Notes: a model not told the origin generated them from the letters alone. Counted from the stretch's first letter, positions 9,586-18,556 are shown. The stretch: 56,276 bases of DNA from Hyphomicrobiales bacterium (GCA_017305455.1 JAFKKO010000126.1:1-56276), one strand, 5' to 3'. Program-made: numbers and translations.

Positions 9586-10392
9586 ATGACTCGCCCCCAC
9601 CGTTCCGCCATTTCGTTCCGCCGCCTCGCCGGAGCTTGTGCCGTCAGCGCCGTTGCGCTGCTCGCGGCCGGCGGTGCGCTGGCCGAAACCGCGCCGAACG
9701 CCCTGCTGCCGCAGAACCTGTCGCCCTGGGGCATGTTCATGAGCGCCGACATCGTGGTGAAGGTGGTGATGGCCGGCCTCGCCTTCGCCTCGCTGCTGAC
9801 CTGGACGGTCTGCGTCGCCAAGATGCTGGAGCTGCGCAGCGTCGCCAGACTTGCGCGGCAGCGCTTTGCCATTCTCGAAGGCAACACCACGCTGGCGCGC
9901 GCCGCGCTGAACTGCGGCCAGGCCGACGACGCGGTGGCGCAACTGGTGCGCTCGGCGGCGCAGGAAGCCGAACTCTCCGACGTCACCTATGACAGCGGCT
10001 TCACCGATCGCGTCGCACTGCGGCTGGAGCGGGTGCAGACCGCGGTCGCCCGGCGCGTCGCGCGCGGCACCGGCATTCTCGCCACCATCGGCGCCACCGC
10101 GCCGTTCGTCGGCCTGTTCGGCACGGTGTGGGGCATCATGAATTCCTTCATCGGCATTTCCGAAGCCCACACCACCAATCTTGCCGTGGTCGCACCGGGC
10201 ATCGCCGAGGCGCTGCTCGCCACCGCGCTCGGTCTGGTCGCGGCGATCCCGGCGGTGGTGATCTACAATCATCTGGTGCGCGTGATCACCGGTTATCGCG
10301 CGCTGCTGGCGGATGCCGCGGCGCAGGTAATGCTGCTGATCAGCCGCGAGCAGAGCGGCCGCACCCATCGCCTCGCGCGCGCCGCGGAATAA
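9586..10392 (+). CDS. exbB: TonB-system proton channel subunit ExbB
   Basis: MotA/TolQ/ExbB-type inner-membrane protein; with ExbD it couples the proton gradient to TonB. 268 aa from the ATG at 9586 (a TTG at 9547 would add 13 residues, less likely). N-terminal signal-like segment, then VVKVVMAGLAFASLLTWTV, and the two C-terminal helices with TIGATAPFVGLFGTVWGIM and GIAEALLATALGLVAAIPAV, diagnostic of ExbB. First gene of exbB-exbD-tonB. No TonB-dependent receptor lies nearby. Confidence 0.95.
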   Translation: MTRPHRSAISFRRLAGACAVSAVALLAAGGALAETAPNALLPQNLSPWGMFMSADIVVKVVMAGLAFASLLTWTVCVAKMLELRSVARLARQRFAILEGNTTLARAALNCGQADDAVAQLVRSAAQEAELSDVTYDSGFTDRVALRLERVQTAVARRVARGTGILATIGATAPFVGLFGTVWGIMNSFIGISEAHTTNLAVVAPGIAEALLATALGLVAAIPAVVIYNHLVRVITGYRALLADAAAQVMLLISREQSGRTHRLARAAE

Positions 10393-10418
10393 CGCGGCGG
10401 ACAATTCGGAGGCAACCG

Positions 10419-10859
10419 ATGGGCTCAAGGCTCGGCGGCAATCTTTCCACCACGCAGGAGGATCTCGCGGTCACGCACGAGATCAACGTCACGCCGTTCA
10501 TCGACGTGATCCTGGTGCTGCTGATCATCTTCATGGTGGCGGCGCCGCTCGCCACCGTGGATATCGGCGTCGATCTGCCGGCCTCCACCGCGCAGCAGCA
10601 GCCGCGCCCCGACAAGCCGATCTTCGTCACCGTCAAGCCTGACCTCACGCTCGCGGTCGGCGAGGACACCATCGCCCGCGACGCGCTGAAAAGCACGCTC
10701 GACACGCTGACCGAAGGCAAGACCGATCAGCGCATCTTCGTGCGCGCCGACAAGACGATCAGCTATGGCGACCTGATGGAGGCGATGAATCTCCTGCGCA
10801 ACGCCGGCTATCTCAAGATCGCGCTGGTCGGCCTCGAAGCGCCGGGCGAGAGCAAATGA
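10419..10859 (+). CDS. exbD: TonB-system proton channel subunit ExbD
   Basis: 146 aa. A short cytoplasmic start is followed by one membrane helix containing the protonatable Asp of the family (INVTPFIDVILVLLIIFMV) and a periplasmic domain ending in YGDLMEAMNLLRNAGYLKI. Start at 10419, preceded by GGAGG; the frame is open further upstream but that is the exbB shadow. It ends in ATGA, overlapping tonB, so the three genes are co-expressed. Confidence 0.95.
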   Translation: MGSRLGGNLSTTQEDLAVTHEINVTPFIDVILVLLIIFMVAAPLATVDIGVDLPASTAQQQPRPDKPIFVTVKPDLTLAVGEDTIARDALKSTLDTLTEGKTDQRIFVRADKTISYGDLMEAMNLLRNAGYLKIALVGLEAPGESK

Positions 10860-11650
10860 CCACGCTCGCGCTGCATGGCGGGATCGATCAGGCCGAGGTC
10901 AGGCGCTGGAGCGCGGCGGCGACGCTGGTGGTGGCGGTGCATGCCGCGCTGATCGCATGCTGTCTGTTCTGGTACACGACAACGCCGCCGCCGGGCCGCC
11001 CGCTCGATGCGATCGCGGTCGATCTCGCGCCGGCATCGGCCGCGCCGCAGCCCACGGACCTCGACCTCGCGCCGGGCCCGACCATGCAGGCGGCGGAACC
11101 GCCTGCGCCCGAACCCGAGCAGCAGCAGAAGGTGGAAGAGACCATCGCGCCGACGCCGCTGCAGCAGAACCCCGAAGTGGTCGCGCCGCCCGAGCCGAAG
11201 AAGCAGGTCGAGGAGGTGCGCGAGAAGCCCAAGCCCGTGGTGGCGAAAAAGAAGCCGAAGAAACCCTCGCCCGCGCCAGCGCCGCGCACCAGCGCCGCGC
11301 CACGCGCCGAGCATGACGCGCCGATGCAGCAATCGCGCGCCGGCGCCGCGGCATCCGCGGCGGCGCTGCCGTCCTATCGCCAGCGGCTTGCCGCACATCT
11401 GCAACGCTACAAGCAATATCCGAGCGAAGCCCGCGCTTCGGCCGCGCGCGGCACGGTGCTGGCGGTGTTCACGGTCCATCGCAGCGGCAGCGTCTCCGGC
11501 GTGCGCGTCATGCGCTCCTCCGGCAATGCCGCGCTCGACAACGCCGCGCTGTCCGCGATCCGCAACGCCCAGCCGCTGCCGGCGATTCCGCCCGAGATCC
11601 AGCAATCGGCGCTGACCTTCCCGGTGCCGTTCAGCTTCTCGATGCGCTGA
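10856..11650 (+). CDS. tonB: TonB energy-transducing protein
   Basis: 264 aa. One N-terminal membrane anchor (about residues 18-42) is followed by a long Pro/Glu/Lys-rich periplasm-spanning segment (about 45-150, with PEPEQQQKVEE and KPKPVVAKKKPKKPSP). The C-terminal TonB domain (about 170-260) has YPSEARASAARGTVLAVFTV and a closing FPVPFSFSMR. It transmits energy to outer-membrane siderophore or haem receptors encoded elsewhere. Coupled to exbD by a four-base overlap. Confidence 0.93.
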   Translation: MTTLALHGGIDQAEVRRWSAAATLVVAVHAALIACCLFWYTTTPPPGRPLDAIAVDLAPASAAPQPTDLDLAPGPTMQAAEPPAPEPEQQQKVEETIAPTPLQQNPEVVAPPEPKKQVEEVREKPKPVVAKKKPKKPSPAPAPRTSAAPRAEHDAPMQQSRAGAAASAAALPSYRQRLAAHLQRYKQYPSEARASAARGTVLAVFTVHRSGSVSGVRVMRSSGNAALDNAALSAIRNAQPLPAIPPEIQQSALTFPVPFSFSMR

Positions 11651-11738
11651 ACACGAACAGCGCCGCAGGTTCACATCTGCTTGAACGATCGGTGCGTGTC
11701 GGTTGATGCTGCATTGCGACAAGCGCAATTGAACGCCT

Positions 11739-11762
11739 GTCCCGTCGTGATATACACGGGAC
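11739..11762 (+). promoter_or_regulatory. Inverted repeat in the cydA leader
   Basis: GTCCCGT and ACGGGAC enclose a 10-nt spacer, ending 40 bp before cydA. A second perfect repeat, TTGCG-N5-CGCAA, lies at 11714-11728. Either may be an operator or an RNA hairpin. The second is one base too wide for an FNR/FixK-type site. Binding protein unknown. Confidence 0.35.
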
Positions 11763-11802
11763 TGCGACATCACTCTGAACTCCTTCTGACGGAAGGTGCG
11801 CG

Positions 11803-13206
11803 ATGTTCGAGGGTATCAGCGCCATTGATCTGGCCCGTGCGCAATTCGCGTTCACGATGTCGTTCCACATCATCTTCCCCGCTTTTTCGATCGGCCTCGC
11901 AAGTTACCTCGCCGTGCTGGAAGCGCTCTGGCTGTGGACCGGGCGCGAGGTGTTCATCAACCTGTTCAATTACTGGCTGAAAATCTTCGCGGTGGCGTTC
12001 GGCATGGGCGTCGTCTCCGGCATCGTGATGTCGTACCAGTTCGGAACCAACTGGGCGGTGTTCGCCGACAAGACCGGATCGGTGATCGGCCCCTTGATGG
12101 CCTATGAGGTGCTGACCGCCTTCTTCCTCGAGGCGGGTTTCCTCGGCGTCATGCTGTTCGGATTGAAGCGCGTCGGCCCACGCCTGCATTTCGTCGCAAC
12201 GCTGATGGTGGCGATCGGCACGCTGATCTCCACGTTCTGGATCCTGTCCGCCAATTCGTGGATGCAGACGCCGGCCGGCTACGCGATGAATTCGTCGGGG
12301 CAGTTCGTCGCCGCCGACTGGTGGAAGGTAATCTTCAACCCGTCGTTCCCCTATCGCCTCGTGCACATGGTGCTCGCCGCCTATCTCACCACCGCCTTCG
12401 TGGTCGGCGGCGTCGGCGCCTGGCATCTCTTGCGCCACTCCACCCGCGAGGGACCGCGCGTGATGTTCTCGATGGCGATGTGGATGGCGGCGCTGGTGGC
12501 GCCGGTCCAGATCTTCGCCGGTGACGCGCACGGCCTCAACACGCTGGAGCATCAACCGGCCAAGGTGATGGCGATGGAAGGCCACTTCCAGAGCCACCCC
12601 GACGGCGCGCCGCTGATCCTGTTCGGCTGGCCCGACCAGAGCGCCGCCGAAGTGAAATACGCGATCGAGATTCCGAAAGCCTCCTCGCTGATCCTCAAGC
12701 ATTCGCCCGATGCGCCGCTCGCCGGGCTCGACACTATCAAGCGCGACGACTGGCCGAACGTACCGCTGGTGTTCTGGGCGTTCCGCATCATGGTCGGTAT
12801 CGGCTTTCTGATGCTCGGCATCGGCCTCGCCAGCCTGTGGGCGCGCTGGCGCGGCACGCTGTATCGCTGGCGTCCGCTGCATCTCTACGCACTCATGATG
12901 TCGCCGGCCGGCTTCATCGCGGTGCTCGCCGGCTGGACCACCACCGAGGCCGGCCGTCAGCCGTTCACGGTGTGGGGTCTGCTGCGCACCGCCGACTCGG
13001 CCTCGCCGCTGGCCGCGCCCGCGGTCGCCTCATCGCTGCTCGCTTTCGTCATCGTCTATTTCATCGTCTTCACGATGGGCGTGCTCTACATCCTGCGGCT
13101 GATGGCGCAGCCGCCGCATCACGGCGAGGAAGGGCCGCGCGTCGATATTCCCGCGCGCGCCGCCGGCATCACGCCGGCCGCCGCCACCGCATCGGGACGG
13201 CCCTGA
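11803..13206 (+). CDS. cydA: Cytochrome bd-type quinol oxidase subunit I (CIO type)
   Basis: Haem-bearing subunit of a quinol oxidase that reduces oxygen to water at the inner membrane. 467 aa with about nine membrane helices. Conserved haem and quinol features: His in SFHIIFPAFSIG, GRE and SYQFGTNW, His in RLVHMVLAAYL, and GRQPFTVWGLLRT. The short Q-loop and total length place it with cyanide-insensitive oxidases (CIO) rather than long-loop E. coli CydA. Operon with cydB one base downstream and a small DUF2474-like gene. Confidence 0.94.
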   Translation: MFEGISAIDLARAQFAFTMSFHIIFPAFSIGLASYLAVLEALWLWTGREVFINLFNYWLKIFAVAFGMGVVSGIVMSYQFGTNWAVFADKTGSVIGPLMAYEVLTAFFLEAGFLGVMLFGLKRVGPRLHFVATLMVAIGTLISTFWILSANSWMQTPAGYAMNSSGQFVAADWWKVIFNPSFPYRLVHMVLAAYLTTAFVVGGVGAWHLLRHSTREGPRVMFSMAMWMAALVAPVQIFAGDAHGLNTLEHQPAKVMAMEGHFQSHPDGAPLILFGWPDQSAAEVKYAIEIPKASSLILKHSPDAPLAGLDTIKRDDWPNVPLVFWAFRIMVGIGFLMLGIGLASLWARWRGTLYRWRPLHLYALMMSPAGFIAVLAGWTTTEAGRQPFTVWGLLRTADSASPLAAPAVASSLLAFVIVYFIVFTMGVLYILRLMAQPPHHGEEGPRVDIPARAAGITPAAATASGRP

Positions 13207-13207
13207 C

Positions 13208-14218
13208 ATGACCGGCGCCATCGACATCGCCATGATCTGGGCCGTCATCATCGCCTTCGCGGTGTTCATGTATGTGGTGATGGACGGCTTCGATCTCGGC
13301 CTCGGCATGCTGTTCCCGCTGTTTCCCGACAAGGAAAACCGCGACGTCATCATGAATTCGGTCGCGCCGGTGTGGGACGGCAACGAGACCTGGCTGGTGC
13401 TCGGCGGCGGCGGGCTGATGGCGGCGTTCCCGCTGGCCTATGCGATCCTGATGCCGGCGCTTTACACGCCGATGATCGCGATGCTGATCGGCCTGATCTT
13501 CCGCGGCGTCGCCTTCGAATTCCGCTGGCGCTCGCCGCGCGAACGCAACCGCTGGGACATCGCCTTCGCCGGCGGCTCGCTGGTTGCGGCGCTGGCGCAG
13601 GGCATCGCGCTCGGCGCCATCCTGCAGGGCGTGCATGTCGAAGGCCGGCATTACGCCGGCGGCTGGTGGGACTGGCTGACGCCGTTCAGCATCCTGACCG
13701 GAGTGTCGGTGGTGGCCGGCTATAGCCTGCTCGGCGCCACCTGGCTGGTGATGAAGACGCAAGGCGCGCTGCGCGACAAGGCGTACCGGCTGAGCTCTCG
13801 CCTCCTGCTGGCGACGCTGATCGCGATCGCCGCCGTCAGCCTGGCGACGCCGTTCCTGGAGGCCGAATACTGGCGGCGCTGGTTCGAATGGCCGAACATC
13901 CTGTTCACCGCGCCGATTCCGCTGGCGGTGGCGGCGGTGACGCTGCTGCTGCTGCGCGCGCTCAAGAACAAGCGCGACTATCAGCCGTTCCTGCTGTCGC
14001 TGCTGCTGTTCGGATTGTGCTATGCCGGGCTCGGCGTCAGCATGTGGCCGCATATCGTGCCGACCAGCGTCACCATCTGGCAGGCGGCCGCGCCCGACAA
14101 CAGCCTGTACTTCATGAGCTTCGGCGTCGCCGTGCTGGTGCCGCTGATTCTGGCCTATACCGGCTGGGCCTATTGGGTGTTTCGCGGCAAGGTCGAGGCC
14201 GGCAGCGGCTATCACTGA
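13208..14218 (+). CDS. cydB: Cytochrome bd-type quinol oxidase subunit II
   Basis: 336 aa, about eight membrane helices, pairing with CydA. Family signatures: VMDGFDLGLGMLFPL near the start, WDGNETWLVLGGGG and FRGVAFEFRWR. It begins one base after the cydA stop and its stop overlaps the ATG of the next small gene (TGATG). No cydC or cydD is present in the window. Confidence 0.94.
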   Translation: MTGAIDIAMIWAVIIAFAVFMYVVMDGFDLGLGMLFPLFPDKENRDVIMNSVAPVWDGNETWLVLGGGGLMAAFPLAYAILMPALYTPMIAMLIGLIFRGVAFEFRWRSPRERNRWDIAFAGGSLVAALAQGIALGAILQGVHVEGRHYAGGWWDWLTPFSILTGVSVVAGYSLLGATWLVMKTQGALRDKAYRLSSRLLLATLIAIAAVSLATPFLEAEYWRRWFEWPNILFTAPIPLAVAAVTLLLLRALKNKRDYQPFLLSLLLFGLCYAGLGVSMWPHIVPTSVTIWQAAAPDNSLYFMSFGVAVLVPLILAYTGWAYWVFRGKVEAGSGYH

Positions 14219-14349
14219 TGACGCCGCCCGATCCAGCACCGCGCCCTCTCGCCACACGCCTGATCTGGTTCGTGACGCTGTGGGCCGGCGGCGTCGGCAC
14301 TGTCGCGCTGATCTCCGTCCTGCTGCGCTGGTGGATCGCCCCGCATTGA
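14218..14349 (+). CDS. DUF2474-like small membrane protein, CydX-type partner of the bd oxidase
   Basis: 43 aa: a short Pro-rich start (MTPPDPAPRPL), one transmembrane helix (LIWFVTLWAGGVGTVALISV) and a tail LLRWWIAPH. The ATG overlaps the cydB stop by one base. Small single-helix proteins encoded right after CIO-type cydAB (DUF2474) are known in alphaproteobacteria and are thought to be accessory subunits like CydX. Family assigned from length, position and pattern. Confidence 0.8.
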   Translation: MTPPDPAPRPLATRLIWFVTLWAGGVGTVALISVLLRWWIAPH

Positions 14350-14438
14350 ATACCGCCGGCTCCGCCGCGGACACCTTGCCAGCGGCGGACGGCTCGGCTT
14401 TGATGCGGCGACGACCGAGTCAACGCAGGACTTCCGAC

Positions 14439-15035
14439 ATGTTTCATGCCCGACTGACCGCTCTGGCGATCCTGATCGCCACCGCCGTAATCGGCGTGAC
14501 GCCGCATGCTCTCGCCCAGGGACGGGAGATGAACATCGCCGATCAGCCCGGCTACATTCCGCCCGACGAGGAGCTGCCGCCGGAATTCAAGCGCACCGCG
14601 GTGCTGTACCGCACCGCCGAAGCGCCGGGCACCATCATCGTGCACACTTCCGAACGCTATCTCTATGTCGTGCAGGGAGGCGGCCGCGCGCTGCGCTACG
14701 GCATCGGGGTGGGCCGCGAAGGCTTTCAGTGGCAGGGCCTGCTGAAGATCTCGCGCAAGCAGGAATGGCCGGACTGGACCCCGCCGCCGGAGATGATCGC
14801 GCGCCAGCCTTATCTGCCGCGCTTCATGGCGGGCGGGCCGGGCAATCCGATGGGCGCGCGCGCGCTCTATCTCGGCGCCACCGTGTATCGCATCCACGGC
14901 ACCAACCAGCCGCAGACCATCGGCAGCGCCGTCTCCTCCGGCTGTTTCCGTCTGGTCAACGCCGACATCATCGATCTTTACGAGCGTATTCCGGTCGGCA
15001 CCAAGGTGATCGTGCGGCAGAAGCCGGAAATCTGA
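14439..15035 (+). CDS. L,D-transpeptidase (ErfK/YbiS family)
   Basis: Periplasmic enzyme that makes 3-3 peptidoglycan cross-links or attaches proteins to peptidoglycan. 198 aa from the ATG at 14439, chosen because it gives a clean Sec signal peptide ending ALAQG; an ATG at 14403 is in frame. The YkuD catalytic motif is complete: IHGTNQPQTIGSAVSSGCFRL region with His153 and nucleophile Cys169. Close packing after the cyd operon looks coincidental. Confidence 0.9.
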   Translation: MFHARLTALAILIATAVIGVTPHALAQGREMNIADQPGYIPPDEELPPEFKRTAVLYRTAEAPGTIIVHTSERYLYVVQGGGRALRYGIGVGREGFQWQGLLKISRKQEWPDWTPPPEMIARQPYLPRFMAGGPGNPMGARALYLGATVYRIHGTNQPQTIGSAVSSGCFRLVNADIIDLYERIPVGTKVIVRQKPEI

Positions 15036-15106
15036 GCGGACCGTTCCCCGCGGGACCGCGCTTCGTGCTTTCGTTCTTCCCTTTCATGGATTGATGGACA
15101 TCGTTT

Positions 15107-16156
15107 ATGGCACTCTTTTCGCGCACCTTCCGCACCGGACTTCTGCTGGGATCGGCGATCGCCATCGCCGTCGCGGCCGCCGCCATCACCTATGAGCGTT
15201 ACGACACCCAGACCCTGAAGCGCACCTTGCGCCGCGGCGCGGTGCTGTGCGGCGTCAACACCGGCCTGCCCGGCTTCTCCAGCCATGACGCCAACGGCAA
15301 CTGGTCGGGCTTCGATGTCGATCTGTGCCGCGCGGTCGCCGCCGCGATTTTCAACGATCCATCGAAGGTGCAGTTCGTGCCGCTCGACGCCAGCGAGCGC
15401 TTCCGCGAATTGCAGAAGCGCAAGATCGATATTCTGGCCCGCAATTCGACCTGGAGCATGTCGCGCGAGACCGACTACCAGCTCAACTTCGCCGCGGTGT
15501 CCTATTATGACGGCCAGGGCTTCATGCTGCGCAAGGCGCGCAACATCGAGTCGGCGCTCGAGCTCGCCGACAGCCGGGTCTGCGTCCAGGCCGGCACCAC
15601 GACGCAGCTCAACCTCGCCGACTATTTCCGCGCCAACAACGTCAAATATCAGGAAGCCAATTTCGGCAAGCTGGACGAGGTGGTCGCCGCCTACGAGTCG
15701 GAGAAGTGCGACGTGCTGACCGCCGACGTCTCGCAGCTTTATGCGCTGCGCCAGCGCCTCGCCAAGGCCGACGATCACGTCATCCTGCCCGACGTGATCT
15801 CCAAGGAGCCGCTGGCACCGGTGGTGCGCCAGCGCGACGATGACTGGCTGCTGATCGTGAAATGGACGGTCTATGCCATGCTCAACGCCGAGGAGCTCGG
15901 CGTCAGCTCCAAGAACATCGACGAAGCGCTGAAATCGAAGAAGCCCGACGTGATGCGTCTGGTCGGCACCGAAGGCGCCTATGGCGAGGAGCTTGGCCTG
16001 ACCCGCGACTGGGCGGCGCGCATCATCCGCCATGTCGGCAATTACGGCGAGGTCTATGAGCGCAATGTCGGCAGCGGCTCCAAGCTCGCGATTCCGCGCG
16101 GCCTCAACCAGCTCTGGAATGCCGGCGGCATCCAGTACGCGCCGCCGATCCGGTAA
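15107..16156 (+). CDS. Amino-acid ABC transporter substrate-binding protein (AapJ/BztA-like), orphan
   Basis: 349 aa with an N-terminal hydrophobic signal or anchor (about residues 11-28). An SBP_bac_3 core follows: RGAVLCGVNTGLPGFSSHDANG, the amino-acid site GFDVDLCRAVAAAIF, DASERFRELQKRKID and STWSMSRE, and a C-terminal NQLWNAGGIQYAPP as in AapJ. Related proteins bind general L-amino acids. No permease or ATPase accompanies it here, so it either feeds a distant Aap transporter or acts as a sensor. Confidence 0.86.
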   Translation: MALFSRTFRTGLLLGSAIAIAVAAAAITYERYDTQTLKRTLRRGAVLCGVNTGLPGFSSHDANGNWSGFDVDLCRAVAAAIFNDPSKVQFVPLDASERFRELQKRKIDILARNSTWSMSRETDYQLNFAAVSYYDGQGFMLRKARNIESALELADSRVCVQAGTTTQLNLADYFRANNVKYQEANFGKLDEVVAAYESEKCDVLTADVSQLYALRQRLAKADDHVILPDVISKEPLAPVVRQRDDDWLLIVKWTVYAMLNAEELGVSSKNIDEALKSKKPDVMRLVGTEGAYGEELGLTRDWAARIIRHVGNYGEVYERNVGSGSKLAIPRGLNQLWNAGGIQYAPPIR

Positions 16157-16406
16157 AAATGCACAGGCTTGAGCAATAACGCCTCATCGCCGCGTCCCCT
16201 TCTTTTGCTTCTTTCACGCGAGGCGCAAATTATCGGCGTCGGCCAGCCTTTGCGTTGCATCGAGCTCGCACCATTCAACGATGCCTTCATCACCTTGCAT
16301 CACCGCGCGCGCGTTGTTGCCTTTTTCATTTAACTTAAGTTTGCGTTCTAATATAAGATGGTCAATTCAAAAACGAGACAAAAGAAGACCTGGGGAGCGA
16401 TGACGG

Positions 16407-17201
16407 ATGCCATGGGCGAAGCGGCAGGATTGCGAGCTATTCTGGGAAAGACAGGGAGAGGGGCCGGCTCTCATTCTTGGTGCTGGCCTCGGCGGCGTGG
16501 GTGGATATTGGCAACCTAATCTGTCAGCGCTCACCGAGCATTTCACGGTCTACCGTTTTGATCAGCGCGGAACGGGACAGTCGAGCCGGATGCCGGTGGC
16601 ATCGATCGAGCAGATGGCCGCCGATCTTGTTGCCATGATGGATGATGCCGGCCTCGCGACTGCGATGTATCTCGGCCACTCCACCGGAGCAGCCATTGGG
16701 GTCGCCGCGGCTCTGGACGCCCCCGGTCGTTTCTCGGCGCTGATGATCTATGCCAGCACGACCTGCGGCGACAACTATCGTCGCAAAGTGCTCGGCCTGC
16801 GCAACGCGATATTCGAAGGTCTCGGTATTGAGGCCTACGCGCAGTACAGCACTCTTCTTCTCTATCCTCCTTACTGGATCAATTCACACGCCGAGGAAGT
16901 CGCCAGGATCGAGGCCACGACGGCGACCGCGCTTGCCGATCCGGAGATCCAGGCGACGAGATTCGACGCGATCCTGAATTTTGATCGCCGCAGCGAACTT
17001 CCCCGCATCGACATCCCGACCATGGTGGTGTGCGCCGACGACGACATTCTGACGCCAAAATACTTCTCCGAAGAGTATGTCCGCCTCATCCCGGGCGCTC
17101 GCCATCACTGGGAGGCCCGAGGCGGTCATGCCCTCTCGCGGACCGAACCTGACACGTTCAACAGAATCGCCATCGACTTTTTCACGGGGTTGCACTCATG
17201 A
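16407..17201 (+). CDS. Alpha/beta hydrolase, RutD-like
   Basis: 264 aa alpha/beta-hydrolase fold. Resembles RutD of the Rut uracil-degradation pathway (spontaneously unstable aminoacrylate/carbamate step): GAGLGGVGGYWQPNLSAL, YRFDQRGTGQSS, and late CADDDILTP plus GGHALSRTEPDTFN. The nucleophile elbow GHSTGA supplies Ser92, so a canonical Ser-Asp-His triad is possible. GGGGAG-type SD 11 bp upstream; a TAATAT near 16349 may be the -10. First gene of a three-gene operon with a TctC protein and a RutC-like protein. Lower GC than its neighbours. Confidence 0.8.
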   Translation: MPWAKRQDCELFWERQGEGPALILGAGLGGVGGYWQPNLSALTEHFTVYRFDQRGTGQSSRMPVASIEQMAADLVAMMDDAGLATAMYLGHSTGAAIGVAAALDAPGRFSALMIYASTTCGDNYRRKVLGLRNAIFEGLGIEAYAQYSTLLLYPPYWINSHAEEVARIEATTATALADPEIQATRFDAILNFDRRSELPRIDIPTMVVCADDDILTPKYFSEEYVRLIPGARHHWEARGGHALSRTEPDTFNRIAIDFFTGLHS

Positions 17202-18160
17202 GCAAAAAGTACTTCGCGGCAGCATTTTTTTTGTTGATGTCGGTCTCGGCGCATGCCGATGACTGGCCGACGAAGAATTTACGAATCATCGTCCCATTCC
17301 CCGCCGGCGGCAGCGCGGACACGCAGGCAAGAGTGATCGCCGACGAGCTTTCGAAGAAAGTCGGACGAGCCGTTATCATCGAAAACAAGCCCGGCGCCGG
17401 AGGCAATATCGGAGCCACGGAAGCCGCCCATTCCACACCGGACGGCCATACGCTCTTTATGGCGACGACCGGGACACACGCCGCGAATATCAATCTCTAC
17501 GAGAAGCTGCCTTACGATCCGGTCAAGGACTTCCAGCCTCTGACGCTGGTCACGATCTATCCTCAGGTCATTACGCCGAATGATCGTTACAAATCCCTCG
17601 ACCTGCCCAATCTCATCATCGCGCTGAAAAAGGACGGAGATAAACTCAACTTCGGCTCTTCGGGCGTCGGCTCCCCCACGCATCTGGGAGGCGAGCTTTT
17701 CAATCGGGAAACCGGCACGCATCTGATGCATGTGCCTTATCGCGGTCAGGGGCCAGCGATCACGGATATGGTGGCCGGCCGCCTCGACATGATGTTCCCG
17801 TCAATCCCGGACGCGATTGCGATGCTGCAATCCGGTCAGTTGCGGGCCATCGCGATCATGGCGGAGAAGCGGTCGAAAGTTCTGCCTGATGTGCCGACCA
17901 CCAGGGAGCTTGGTTATCCCAGCCTTCAAAGCGCGATCTGGGGCGCCCTCTACACCACAGCGGGAACGCCGAAACCGGTCGTCGATCGCCTTGCCAAGGA
18001 ATTGGCCGCCATCGTGGATTCCCCTGCGTTCAAGAATAAATTTGAAGCCATGGGGTTCGACGTGAAATCATCGACCCCTGAGGAGCTGGCGCAATTTACC
18101 GCCGACGAGACCAAACGCTGGGGCGATCTGATCAAGTCGATGAATATCAAGTTGAACTAG
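17198..18160 (+). CDS. Tripartite tricarboxylate transporter (TctC/Bug family) substrate-binding protein
   Basis: 320 aa. Signal peptide (MSKKYFAAAFFLLMSVSAHA) is followed by the Bug-family start WPTKNLRIIVPFPAGGSADT. Other marks are the GNIGATEAAH loop, FGSSGVGSPTHLGGELF and MVAGRLDMMFPSIPDAI. Bug proteins capture small carboxylates, aromatic acids and some nicotinate-like compounds. The ATG overlaps the hydrolase stop (ATGA). No TctA or TctB is nearby, so membrane partners must be encoded elsewhere. Its ligand is probably the compound degraded by the flanking enzymes. Confidence 0.9.
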   Translation: MSKKYFAAAFFLLMSVSAHADDWPTKNLRIIVPFPAGGSADTQARVIADELSKKVGRAVIIENKPGAGGNIGATEAAHSTPDGHTLFMATTGTHAANINLYEKLPYDPVKDFQPLTLVTIYPQVITPNDRYKSLDLPNLIIALKKDGDKLNFGSSGVGSPTHLGGELFNRETGTHLMHVPYRGQGPAITDMVAGRLDMMFPSIPDAIAMLQSGQLRAIAIMAEKRSKVLPDVPTTRELGYPSLQSAIWGALYTTAGTPKPVVDRLAKELAAIVDSPAFKNKFEAMGFDVKSSTPEELAQFTADETKRWGDLIKSMNIKLN

Positions 18161-18172
18161 GAGGACGTGACT

Positions 18173-18556
18173 GTGCCTGTTGAAATTATCACCCCACCGA
18201 ATCCGCCGCCGCCGCTCGCTCCGTACAGCTCAGGGACGAAGGCGGCAGGCTTCATCTACGTTTCCGGCACCCTCGCCATCGGAACTAACGGCGAGACCCT
18301 GGGAGTTGGTGACGCGCGCGAGCAAACCCGCGTGGTCCTGGAGGCCGTCAAAGCAACGATCGAGGCCGGCGGCGGCACTCTCAAGGACGTTCTCTTCAAT
18401 CAGATCTTCTTGAAGGATATGTCCGACTACGCAGCGATGAATGAGATTTACAAGCAGTACTTCAACGAGCATCTGCCCGCTCGCTACTGCATCCAGAGTC
18501 CGCTTGTGCGCCCGGATTTCCTGGTGGAAATCGCATCAACGGCGTATGTCGGATAA
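18173..18556 (+). CDS. RidA/YjgF family deaminase, RutC-like
   Basis: 127 aa. RidA proteins deaminate reactive enamines/imines; this one follows RutC closely: APYSSGTKAAGFIYVSGTLA, EQTRVVLEAVKATIEAGGG, and the active-site RYCIQSPLVRPDFLVEI with Arg, Cys and Glu. Two in-frame GTG codons compete; 18173 is preferred because AGGAGG at 18159-18164 then sits 8 bases away (only 2 for the GTG at 18167). Starts just after the tctC-type gene, whose stop overlaps the SD. Confidence 0.86.
   Translation: MPVEIITPPNPPPPLAPYSSGTKAAGFIYVSGTLAIGTNGETLGVGDAREQTRVVLEAVKATIEAGGGTLKDVLFNQIFLKDMSDYAAMNEIYKQYFNEHLPARYCIQSPLVRPDFLVEIASTAYVG

Noticed and set aside
9016-10428. 470-aa minus-strand frame opposite exbB
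   Set aside because: Antisense shadow; low-complexity Arg/His/Gly composition and overlap with the well-supported exbB gene.
11714-11728. FNR/FixK-type box before cydA
   Set aside because: TTGCG and CGCAA are separated by 5 bases, not 4, and the half-sites differ from TTGAT/ATCAA.
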